64,000 bases of DNA from Euryodendron excelsum (lineage: Eukaryota; Streptophyta; Magnoliopsida; Ericales; Pentaphylacaceae): contig CM065387.1 of assembly GCA_033060915.1 (NCBI GenBank), positions 26,514,501 to 26,578,500 of the forward strand, read 5' to 3'. The notes under the pieces are model-generated. The model was given only the letters and a program-made list of their open reading frames with translations, did no database searches and had not been told where the DNA came from. This document shows positions 33,751-44,600 of the stretch, in pieces. Position numbers and translations under genes: made by a program. The stretch's first letter is position 1. Each line of letters starts with the position of its first letter.

Positions 33751-34356
33751 TCTCTCTCAGGTTTTAACCCCCTTTGAGTGAGTTGCCTATGTTATCCCAT
33801 CCTTCAAGTCGGGTCATTACAAAATGGAAAAGAATCCTTAAAAGTAATAATCATCCACAATAGTATGAGACAAAGGGAATAAACTAAGACCTATCTCTTT
33901 TTCATTTCAAATCACAAATGCATGGAATGCGATGTTTGTTTAAAGAAGTTATGCAAGAAAAGAAAGATGCAAAGAAAATAGACGAATTTTGTGGAAACCT
34001 CCTTTTTCTTATGAGCCTTTTAGTGATAACCTTTAATAGGGTTTTGGGCTCATGACAGCGTCCTCCATGCTCTAATTGCCGTGTATTTCATCTGATTATG
34101 TAGGGCTGGCTAGGCTCGAGGATTGGATGTAGTAGCAACAAGGTGCCAAGGTAATGGCTGAGAGAGAGAGCATCTTGTGGATGGATGGTCCACCCCTTTT
34201 TATTCTTCTAAGGGGATCATACCTCTTCCAACAATTGGTTTCATCCTCATATGAATTGTGAAAATAATGGGGATGCATGAGGGATTCCATGAGTTCAGTT
34301 ATGCTTTTTGATCTAAAAAAAAAGAGAGAAAAATATAGTATAGCTAGCATGTGAAG
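33751..34356. other. Unclassified internal sequence at the leader/3'-region junction
   Basis: Contains a (TC)n run near 33742-33760 and an 84-codon minus-strand open frame (34350-34096) that I do not recognise. In a full-length element gag-pol should lie around here; none of its motifs are present. Confidence 0.4.
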
Positions 34357-35540
34357 TAGGAGATTTTATGCGATGTATGTCCTATGGAGGTTCTTTTTTT
34401 CTTTTTATTTTTTTTAGGGAATCTAGGTATGATGTTGAGCCTATTTTAGAGGCGGGTTTTGCCCCTTATGTAATACAATACCTCTTCGGCATAAGCCGAT
34501 TGATGTTTCTTTATTCGGGCAATCCCACCTTTATGGACAAAAAGAGATTTGAGGCCTCTCTTGAGATATGGTTCTATGCATGCCGTGAACCCTTACGGTT
34601 GAGGAACCCTTAGGAGTTTTGGTAGGTTCGGTTCAATTAACGTGAGATCGGATTGCTCTTTTCTCTTTACGGTTGATTAGATGCATGAGAATGAAATGAC
34701 TTGAGTTTCTTGGAACTCTTGTCTTGGAATGGATATGGGTACATAAGCCTAATAGAAGTGAATGTGTGAGCAGTATGATGACAATAAACAAATGGTTTAG
34801 AAAAATCCCCTTCTTGTCTTGCTTCTATTTTCGGTTCTCTTGGTACTTAGATATGAGGAGGGGGAGGATAGAAGACAAAAATGAAAGAGAAGTTAATACC
34901 TTGATTTGAAAATTTTTATGCAATGCATGTCCTAGGGATGCCCCTGCTTAAGAGAGAAACTAAACATGATGTATTGGCTCACTTTTAGAGATACGGGATT
35001 TGCCCCTGTATGCAAGTACCTTACCATTGATTAAGAACCTACATTCATTCATTTACAAAAAATATAAAGGTAAAAAGGTACATTGAACTTTTGGGTTTAA
35101 AATACAAGAGAATTAAAGTACAGTTTAATAGGGGTAGGGGAAACATTTTTCTTTAGACTTTTACCTACCTATTTTTACATTGGAGATCCTAAACTACTCT
35201 TGAGTCTTCAGATTCGCCTTTTTCGAGATCGATGTTGAGGACGTCGTTGAGAGACCTCGCGGATCGATTGCCCCTTGTTTTTTTTTTTTTTTTGGCAACC
35301 CTATCTTTGTGAGCAAAGAGGGATTGGGGCCCCTCTTTATGGATTGAGTATGCATGCTATGAATCCTTAGGGTTATACAGGAACCCTTAGGGTTTGGGTA
35401 GGTTTAATGCAAGGGAGAATGACCTTGGTGTCACTCTCGATGGGTTGATCATATACATGAGAATGTAGTGACTCGAGTTACTTTGGAACTCTTGTCTTGG
35501 GATGGAATATTGTATACATGAACATGGACGCGAAGAGTAT
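34357..35540 (-). repeat. Diverged tandem duplication (~560 bp unit) in the Ogre leader
   Basis: Unit 1 (34357-34910) and unit 2 (34911 to about 35520) align in order: TTTTATGCGATGTATGTCC with TTTTATGCAATGCATGTCC, TTTGCCCCT, a T-run, GAGG(A)ACCCTTAGG, ATGAGAATG and TTGGAACTCTTGTCTTGG. The plus-strand Ogre at 53867-60841 has a single version (about 59060-59660, opposite orientation), so the duplication is specific to this element or its subfamily. Confidence 0.75.
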
Positions 35541-36017
35541 AGAGAGAGATAATGTAGTTACAAAGTAAACATGTAAGCATGAACAGTTATACAAGCATTA
35601 TAACGGTAGGAGTACAATCATTATAATAACAGGAATAAACAAGTATAAAGGAAAGTAAAAGTAGTCGCTCTTTCTTCCATGGTTTTGAAATCAGTGCGCG
35701 TGTCTTAAATCCGATAGGGGTTCGGCTATGCATGGTTTCTATATGAACATGAGGTTGAGGGTTTATTAATGTAGCCTAAAAATATTCGATTCTTAGATCT
35801 TCAAACCTAGGCCCACTCCCCGAGGTGGTGCCATAATCAGTTGGTGATCCAAGAGGGGGAACCATCAAGAAGCCGTGGGCGAAGAAACCAATACAGCATC
35901 TTGCCCACAACCAATATACCATTCCCCCTTCTAACTAGAAGGGATATATGAGGTTAGAGAATGCAAATATGTAGAATGCAAGTGCACGTGCAGTGCGTGT
36001 GTGATTTTTGAAAATTG
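35541..36017 (-). other. Ogre leader, distal part
   Basis: The reverse complement matches the leader of the plus-strand Ogre at 58556-58880, including the CACCTCGGGGAGTGGGC stretch and the GTGCACNTGCATTCT stretch. Non-coding. Ends at the GAGGA target site of the nested solo LTR. Confidence 0.75.
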
Positions 36018-36228
36018 GAGGATGTAAGCACCCCATTTTTGACCGCTCGGCAGTCTACACTCCGTCCAGACTTGTTTTCAAGTCATTGTGGGCGTATTCC
36101 AATCGAAATCGATTTTCTAAGTCCAAATCCTGTCTGTCCATCGGTTCGCAGGCCCACCAGGCCCAAATAGACGCAAAATGACCAAAATGCCCTTAAGGGC
36201 ATTGTCCTTTCCAATTCCAACCCACTCT

Positions 36229-36830
36229 CAAGACAATTTATTCCTCGAGACGGTTCCAAATCAGGCACGTCTTTTCGAAGACGATAAGTCCCCTTTCCAA
36301 CCCCACTCTCGAGATAGTTTATTCCTCGAGACAGTTCCAATCCTGGCACGTCTTTTCGAAGATGGTAAGACCCCTTTCCAATCCCTCTCTCGGGACAGTT
36401 TATTCCTCGAAAAGGTTCCAAATCAGGCACGTCTTTTCGAAGACGGTAAGACCCCTTTCCAATCCCTCTCTCCGGACAGTTTATTTGTCGAGACGATTCC
36501 AAATCAGGCACGTCTTTTCGAAGACGATAAGTCCCCTTTCCAACCCCACTCTCGAGACAGTTTATTCCTCGAGACGGTTCCAAATCAAGCACGTCTTTTA
36601 GAAGACGGTAAGACCCCTTTCCAACCCCTCTCTCGAGACAGTTTATTCCTCGAGACGATTCCAATCCAGGCATGTCTTTTTGAAGACAGTAAGTCCCCTT
36701 GCCAACCCCTCTCTCAGGACAGTTTATTCCTCGAGACGGTTCCAATCCAGGCACGTTTTTCTGGCGACGATAAGACCCCTTTCCAATCCCTCTCTCGTGA
36801 CAGTTTATTCCTCGAGACGGTCCGAGTAGC
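36229..36830 (+). repeat. 81-bp minisatellite, about 8 units
   Basis: Units contain GACAGTTTATTCCTCGAGAC and the hairpin CGTCTTTTCGAAGACG (for example 36268-36283), with a TTCG loop. The 27-codon period leaves long open frames on both strands (36178-36885 plus and 36083-36754 minus); their translations are pure repeats without any known domain and are not genes. Confidence 0.92.
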
Positions 36831-37773
36831 GAAAATACTCACAACCGTTAGAGTAGCTGAAATACTTGCAAATAGATCGATATAGGGAATTGCCAACAAA
36901 CCCCTGTGTCACAACGACTGCCGTCAGAGTGGCGGAAACACTCAAAACCCAGGTCAACATCAGTGTCTGTTAGCCCACTTCGGTGAAAAATGACCAAACT
37001 ACCCTTTGGACCTTTTCCGAGACTTTCCGGTCAAGATGACCATTTTGCCCTAGGCATTCGAATGCCCCGGGAACCACACCGACTCTGGGTATCAAACCAG
37101 TAACCCTCTGAGATTACTTCTTATAGTATTCTCAACCTTCCTTTACCTTTCCAAATCATTCCAAGTCAGTTCCGCCCAACCCGGTACAAAATGACCATTT
37201 TGCCCCTAGTGGGCCGGTCTCCTTTTTCGACCACACCGGCTCTAGGTATCAAACCGGTAACCTTCTGAGACTGTTTTTTATAGTATTCTCAATCTTCCTT
37301 TATCTTTCCGGATCATTCCGAGTCAGTTCCAGCAAACTCAGTGTGAAATGACCGTTTTGCCCCTAGTGGGCCGGTCACCTCTTCTGACCACGCCGGTTCT
37401 GGGAATCAAGCTGGCAACCTTTGGGAACATTCTGAATAATGTTTTCCAATCTCAAGTCTTCTTCCGGGACAGTCCGAGTCTGTCCTGGCAGTTTCCAGTC
37501 CGTTTGACCATTTTGTCCCTAAAGGCCCGGTCAATCTTTCCGACCCATCTTATCCTCATTTCTGAAGTCAAATACCTCTGCGACACTATTCTAAGTGTTC
37601 CTGCCCCTTTCCGGCTCTTCCGGGCCAATCCTAGTCCCTTAAACTATTCCCAGACTTTCCGGAGTCACTCCTAGTGAAGCCAAACTAAAAATTGCATGGT
37701 AGTCACTAGGACAGGTGCCCAAATATAGTCAAAGATATGTTGCTTGCTGACCTTAATAGTTTCCTAATTGGCT

Positions 37774-37796
37774 GGCGCCACTACTAGTGGCGCCAA
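37774..37796 (+). promoter_or_regulatory. Inverted repeat upstream of the LTR TATA box
   Basis: Two perfectly complementary 11-base arms (TGGCGCCACTA and TAGTGGCGCCA) around a single C, about 90 bases before the TATA box. Weaker half-copies (GGCACCACT, GTGGCACCAG, GGCGCCAGT) follow up to 37873. Versions of the same palindrome lie before the TATA box in the LTRs at 54935-54955, 44695-44720 and 19460-19490. It is a candidate binding site for a dimeric factor. Confidence 0.65.
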
Positions 37797-37886
37797 GCCA
37801 ATATTTGGCCTGGCACCACTCTTAGTGGCACCAGAAGGAATTTTGGCCTGGCACCACTGCAACAGGCGCCAGTGTTGTCCAACCTC

Positions 37887-37894
37887 TATAAATA
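37887..37894 (+). promoter_or_regulatory. LTR TATA box
   Basis: TATAAATA followed by CAGAGCCTCTTC, in the context conserved in all Ogre-type LTRs in the window. Confidence 0.72.
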
Positions 37895-38559
37895 CAGAGC
37901 CTCTTCTAGTGTGAAAAGGATCCACAAACTCAACCTAAAAATCATATAATTCGATATACAGAGCTCGAACACCTCCTAAACCCTAGCTTCCCTAGGTTTT
38001 CCAAACCCTAGCCACCATACACTCATACACACCCCCATACACTCATACATTAACTTTCAACCCTCTTTCGAAGACTTGAAGAGTTGCAATATGAAGTTTG
38101 AAGCTTGAAGACAACTCTTGAAGATTGAAGATGAAGACCGAAGAAAGCAAGGCGCGTAAAATAAACAAGATACAAGGTAGGTTCTCCATTTAAATTTCCG
38201 CACTTTCCCCTCTCTCTTCTCTCTCCAACCCACTTGGGTTTTCTCTATTTTAATCCCCCATCTCTTTCTCCCCCTTTCTTTGCATGCTTAAAACAAGGGG
38301 ATTCCCGGTCCATGTGTAGGATTGGGCTATTGGAGAGTCACCGTGTCGGGGGCTTTCCTCTAGTCTAACCAGAGACCACGTGGGTCCGGCCCCCTTGATT
38401 ATGTGGTGAAGCCTTAGCCTTGTATGTTCACGACCCCAAAATTGCATTGTGCATATCATGATATCCATCTTCCAAAAACCGTTTTCAAAGTTGTTTTTCA
38501 AATCGTTTTCAAACTTGTTTTCAAAATTGCATCAAAATCTCTTTTTCAAAAACTTGTTT

Positions 38560-40740
38560 CCAAAACCACAATCCTAGGGTGATTCTAGCCTTTCCATGGC
38601 TAGGGTTGCTTTAGGAAAGTGTTACATTAAAAGTGACTTTCATGGTTGATATTTTCAACCCTTGTTGTTTTCAAAACCACTTTCTTGAAGTGGTTTTGGC
38701 CTTCTTATGGCCAGAATCGCTTTAAGAAAGTGAGACGTTTTCATACTTTTCAAAAAAACTCTCTTTTCAAAAATCTCTCTTCCTAAAAGTCTCTTTTTCA
38801 ACATACTTCCCAAAAACTCTTCTTTCCAAAATTGTTTTCAAAAACTCTCTCCAAAAATCTATTTTTCAAAACCCCCCTTTTTTTTCAACTCCTTTCCAAA
38901 ACGCTCTTTCAAAAGTCCACTTTCCAAAAACGTTCCTTAGGTCTCTTTCCTAGAAAAATTCTTCCTAAAATCTTTCCAAAAACTCTCTTTCCAAAATCTT
39001 CCTTCTAGAAACTTCCCTTTAGGATTTCCTTCCAACAAACTTGTTTTCAAAAACACGCTTTTCAAAAACTCCTTCTCTTTAAAATCTCTTTCCAAAAACT
39101 CTCTTTCCAAAATCTTCCTTCTAGAAACTCCTCCTTAGGACTCTCTTCTAAAAACTTTCGTTTCCAAAAACACACTTTCCAAAAATCCCTTTCCTTAAAG
39201 CCCAAGTCAAGCCCTAGAGCTCACAATTAGGAAACCCTAATTTTCTTTCCAAAAACATGATTTTCAAACTTTGCCCCAAACCTAGGTTTCCAAAACCTCT
39301 TGTTTTCTCATCCAAACTATGCACGTTTCCAAAATCTATTTTTTACGTCGAAACTATAATTTTCCAAATTTAGGGTTTCTAGAATCTTCCTTTCCAAATC
39401 CTTGCCAAATCTTATCTTCCCTTTAGGAAACCAAATCAAATCTTCCCGTTTAGGAAACTAGATCCAATCCTCCGTTTTTGAAAACAAAATCCAAACTTTT
39501 CTTTTAGAAACCAAATCCAATCCCTTCCTAATCTAACTCTTCCCTAATTCATATCCTTCCTAAACTTCCACTTTCCTAAATCTTAAATTTCCTAAAACTT
39601 TCAAATCTTTCCTTAAGCATTAAGTTTTCAAATCTTTCTTAATCCAACCTTTTCCTAATTCCACCCTCTTTTCAAATCTTAACTTTTCAAACCTAAGTTT
39701 TCAAACCTTTCCTAAATTCAAACATTTCCTAATCTTGAGATTTTCTAAAACCCTAAAACTTTCTAAATCTTAAACTTTCGAAATTTCAAATCTTTCCAAA
39801 TCCAAAACTTTCTTAAGTTAAATCTTTCTAAACCTAAATCTTTTTAAATTCTAAACTTTCCAAAACTTCAAAATCTTTTCAAATCTAAAACTTTTCTAAA
39901 CTCAAAACTTTCTTGATTTAAGACTTTTTTAAATTGAAGCTTTCTTAATTCAAACATTTCCTAAATTGAAAACTTTCCTTTTTCAAACCTTTCCTAAAAC
40001 GAAACTATCCAATTTTCAAAACTTTCCTAAGTCAAAACATTCCAAATTCAAAACTTTCCTAAGTTGGAACTTTCCAAAGTCGAAACTTTCTTAATTCGAA
40101 ACTTTCCAAAAATGAAACTTTCCTAAAACGGAACTTTCCTAAATCGGACCTTGCCTAATTCGAATATTTCCTAAATCCAATCTTTCTTAAACTCTCGAGT
40201 CTTTCCTAAGTCTCATCTTTCTTAAGTCTAGGTTTCCTAAACCTCCATCTTTCCAAAACAGGTCTAATTCTCTCTTCCAAGTTCTATCTTTTCAAATCAA
40301 AATTCAATCTTTTCAATTCCAAAATTCCAAATATCAATTTCCAATCCTCTATTCAAAGTTTAATCTCTCAATCTTCCAATTCAATTTCCAATTCAATCTC
40401 CTTCTTCAAATCAACTCTTCTATTTTCAATCGGACTCTTGTCCGAACTACGACTGACCTGATTCCCCCAAAGGGATACGTAGGCAACCTTCATAGGTGCG
40501 GTCACAACGCTTTTCAAAGTTTCAATTCCACCCTCATGGGTGCAGTCACAATTTCTTTCAATTTCAAATTCCTCCATATTTTCTAAATTTCAAATTTCAA
40601 AATCTTTCCAAATCTCCAATCTATTTTCAAATTTCCAATTTTAAATTTCTATTTTCAATCTTCAATTTCAATTTCCAAAATCTTGTTTCCAAATTTCAAA
40701 TCGAATCAAATTCTTATTTTCAAATCTATTTCTAAATCAA
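38560..40740 (+). repeat. G-depleted degenerate repeat tract within the LTR
   Basis: About 2.2 kb built from variants of CTTTCCAAAAACTCT and CCTAATTCAAAACTTT. The sense strand has very few G. The same tract is recognisable in the other copies: sense strand plus at 55650-57720, and minus at 25860-27900, 42200-44040 and 61380-63400. No coding potential. It lies downstream of the TATA box and would form part of the transcript. Confidence 0.8.
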
Positions 40741-41304
40741 CTCTCTTTTCTTGCACGTGCATGTCATGCATCATATCTTTTTAAACATTCTTTTTCTAAA
40801 GTGAATAGGATTGGACATCTGTTAGTTGAAGACTCTCATAGGTGAATTTAGGGTAGATTGACATGTAGGTACCGAAAGGGCAGGGTAGGGTGATGGCTTA
40901 GTGCGTCTTCCCTACATGTAACCAACCTCCGAACCTAGATCACTGTTTTCGAAAGACCAAAAAGGAGTTATTTTTCAAAAAAGGGCTAAATGTTTTCCAA
41001 AGGTTGCCAAACAACCTGTTTTCCTAAAAACCCTCTCTTGAGGAGATATTTTCGAAATAGTTTTCCAAAAACCCTAAGTGTAGTTTTCGGATTATGCTTA
41101 GTTTTTAGGTGACCTAACTCACCTTAATCAAGTTAGGTGGCGACTCCGAATTGTATTTCAAAAGCCCTTTATTCAAACCAATTTTCAATTCAAACCTAGT
41201 CGCACTCATTCTTCTAGGAGGGTGAGTTGTAACAAGAGAGTACAATATTTTTCCCGCTTATAGGAGTATTCCTCTAGTGAGAAAAATCTGGGCGTGACAG
41301 AGGA

Positions 41305-41622
41305 CAGAGCCTAATAACTCCCATCCATCTTGTCCATTCCATACATTCATGACACACATAGCAGCTAATATAACATGAAACAAATATGTGAACAAGGGTC
41401 CACCTACAAAAATAAATATACAAAAGTCAGTACTTGAATGACAAACTTAATGCAAGATTGAATAATTGAATGTAATTGAAAGCAAGTAATGACATGTTTT
41501 TAAAAACAACTTGGAAAAACTTGATTTTGAAAGTTTGAAGTGGATGGAATTGAACAATTTAATCATAGACTCCAAATGGGTGAGGGTGAAGAGACATGAT
41601 ATTGGCCTAACCCTCCAAGCAT
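41305..41622 (-). other. Ogre leader next to the primer site
   Basis: The reverse complement aligns with the start of the internal region at 58286-58555. Non-coding. Confidence 0.7.
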
Positions 41623-41641
41623 CTCCAGTGGAGTCGTCAGC
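41623..41641 (-). other. Primer-binding site, Ogre type
   Basis: On the minus strand GCTGACGACTCCACTGGAG follows the LTR end directly. The CGACTCCACTGGGGAC form at 58270 is the intact version. This is the Ogre-type primer site, reported as complementary to a tRNA-Arg; I recall the type but cannot check the tRNA here. Confidence 0.7.
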
Positions 41642-44600
41642 TGTAGCACCCTGATTTTTCGTACTTGGAAAAGACAAGTGAGAAAAACACAGTGCTCTCT
41701 TGTTAGAACTCATCCTCCTAGAAGAATGAGTGTGACTAGGTCTGAATTGGAAATTGATTTTGAATAAGGGCTTTCCGAAAAGATTTCGAGTCACCACCTA
41801 ACTTAATCAAGGTGAGTTAGGTCACTTAAAACTAAGCACAATCCGAATATTACACTTAGGGTTTTTGAAAAGATTTTGGAAACTTCCTCAAGAGAAGGTT
41901 TTTTTTTAAGAAAATAGGTTGTTTGGCAATTTTTGAAAATATTTAAGCCCTTTTTTGAAAATAACTCCATTTAGCCTTTGAAAACAGTGATCTAGGTTCG
42001 GAAGTTGGTTACGTATAGGGAAGACGCATTAAGCCATCACCCTACCCTACCCTGCCCTTGCGGTTCCTACATATCTATTCACCCTAGGTTCACTCATTCA
42101 AAATCTTTGATTAATATATGTCCAATACTATCCACTTTTGAAAGAACTTTTTGAAAGAAGTTGACATGATGGATGATATGCAAGTGCAAGAGAAAGGTTG
42201 AGTTTGAAATGAAAAATTTTACTTTGAAAATGAATTTGAAAGGACTTGATTTGATTTTGAAAATAGATTTGAAAAGAAGACTTTGAAGTTGAAAGAAAGT
42301 TTTAGGAATTGGAAATAAAGATTTGAACTAGATTTTGGAATTTAAAACTTGAAATAGATCATGGAATTGAAAGTTTGAAAATAGTTATGGAATTGGAGAC
42401 TTAAGAAGAGTTATGAAATTAAAAGCTTGAAAGAAATTATAAAATTAAAAATTTGAGAATAATTATGAAATTGGAAACTTGGAAAAAGTTATGACCGCAC
42501 TCATGAGGGTTGCCTACGTATCCCTTTTTGGGAATCAAGTCAGTCGTAGTTCGGACAAGAGTCCGATTGAATATAGACACTTTGAGGTTTTTAAAAAGTT
42601 TGATTTGAGAAGAATTTGATTTGGAATGGATTTAGAGAAGTTAAAGTTTAGGAAAGAGTGTACTTTGGAAAGCTTTAGAATTTTGAAAACTTTGAACTTA
42701 GGAAAGTTCCATTTTAGGAAAGTGTCAAGTTAGGAAAGTTTCAAATTTAGAAAGTTTCAACTTAAGAAAGTTTTGAATTTGGAAAGATTTGAATTTTGGA
42801 AACTTTTCAAATTAGGGAAGTTTATTTTTAAGAAAAAGTTAATTTTGGAAACATTTGAATTAAGAAAGATTTGATTTAGGGAAGTTTTGGATTAGGAAAG
42901 ATTAGATTAGGAGAGAGTTGAATTTAGAAAGTTTCAACTTAAGAAAGTTTTGAATTTAGATAACTTTGAAATTTGGAAAGTTTTGGTATTCGAAGGATTT
43001 CAATCTAATAAAGATTTGAAATTTGGAAAGTTTGATTTCAGAAAGATTTAGAAAGTTTAGAAATTAGTAAAGGTTTAAATTTAGAAAGATTGAAAAGTTT
43101 GAAATTTGGAAAGGTTTGACATTAAGAAAGTTTAGAATTAGGAAATGATTGAATTAAGAAATATTTGTTTTCTATTTCCAAAAAGAGATGATTTTATTTT
43201 ACTTTCAAAAATGGAGGGTTGGATTTGGTTTCCTAAGTTGGAAGACTAGATTTAACATGAAATTAGAAAGGATGAGATTTCGAAAACTTGGATTTAGAAA
43301 ATATGATTTGACATGAGAAAGTGGTTAAGAAACCTAAGAGTTTAATGTAGAAAATAGAATTTTGAAAAGTTATGATTGGATGTGAAAAAGGAAAGTAGAA
43401 ATTAGGGTTTCCTAATCATTGGCTCTACGGCTTGACTTGAGCTTCAAGAAAAAGAGATTTTGGAAAGTAAATCTTTTGAAGGAAGTTTCTAGGAGGGAAA
43501 CTTGAAGAGTGTATTTAGAAAGTAGAACTTTTGAAGAGAGTTTTTAGAAAGGGATTTTTGAAAAGAGTTTTTTGGAAAGTAAGTTTGAAAAGAGATTTTG
43601 AAGAGGGTTTAAAAAGAGGTTTTGGAAATGAGATTTTTGAAAAGTGATTTGAAAAGAGAATGGAATGCGGACTTTTACTAGTCTCTAAAAATATCTCACT
43701 TTCCTAAAACGACCATAACCATAGGGAGATTAGGACCATTCTAGATCGCAGTTTGGAAAATAACAAGGATTTGAAAATATGGAGCATGATGGTCACTTTA
43801 AATATAATACTTTTCTAAAGCAACTCTAATCAAGGAATGACTAGAATCACCTTAGGATTGTGATTTTAACAAAATCGATTTTAGGGTTTACATCCAAAAC
43901 TTATGTGACACTTTCCTAAAATAAACCTAATCATGGAGTGGTTAGAATCATCTTAGGATTCTGATTTTGAAAACAAGTTTGGAAAAAGAAGATTTAATGC
44001 AAGTTTTGAAAAAGATTTTTGATGCAAATTTTGAAAACAAGTTTAGAAAACGCTTTTGAAGAGATGTACGAATATGATATACACAATGCAAGTAGGGTCG
44101 TGAACATACAAGGTTTAGGCTTCACCACGTAATCAAGGGAGCCCAATCCACATGGTATGAGGTTGAATTAGAAGAAAGCCCCCAACACGGTGACTTTCAA
44201 CCATTCTTCCTACACATGAGTCGGGGATTCCCTTGTTTCAAACATGCAAGAAAGGGGGGAAAAAGATAGGGGATTAAAATAGAAGAAAACCCAAGTGCAT
44301 TAAGAGAGAGACGAGAAGGGGGGGGGGATTACGTAAACGTAAATAGAAAATCAACCTTGTGTCTTGTTTTGTTTGCTAACTTTACTTCGCTTTGATCTTT
44401 GAGAGCTTCGAGATTGCAGCACCTTGAGTATTCAATAGTCATCTTGGAGGCTCGTATAGGCGTGTATGGATGCTAGGGTTAAAGTGTATGGGGGCTAGGG
44501 TTTGAAAAAGCCTAAGAAACTAGGGTTTGGAAAGAGTTCGATGGCTTTATATCGAGAGAGAGTTTCTGGAGTTAGATTGCTGACCTTTTCACTTAGGGAA

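Larger units (their letters stand above)
36023..41299 (+). mobile_element. Ogre-type solo LTR, 5.3 kb, opposite to its host element
   Basis: Starts TGTAAGCACCCC (36023), ends GGGCGTGACA (41299) and is flanked by GAGGA on both sides (36018-36022 and 41300-41304). Joining the two flanks restores the leader order seen at 58540-58560, which confirms a clean insertion. Contents in order: U3 with an 81-bp minisatellite (36229-36830) and an approximately 150-bp repeat (37075-37400), an inverted repeat (37774-37796), TATA box (37887), then a 3.4-kb transcribed part dominated by G-poor degenerate repeats and a conserved end block. No internal region, hence a solo LTR. Confidence 0.93.

Noticed and set aside
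34096..34350. 84-codon minus-strand ORF as a possible remnant of Ogre pol
   Set aside because: No RT, integrase or protease motif is visible, so I left it as unclassified sequence.
36229..36830. CRISPR-like look of regular repeats
   Set aside because: There are no unique spacers, the units are directly adjacent, the setting is plant LTR DNA, and there are no cas genes.
36083..36885. Long open frames on both strands (223 and 235 codons)
   Set aside because: They are produced by the 81-bp minisatellite (27-codon period) and translate to simple repeats without domains. The same happens at 18166-18633 and 18565-18837.
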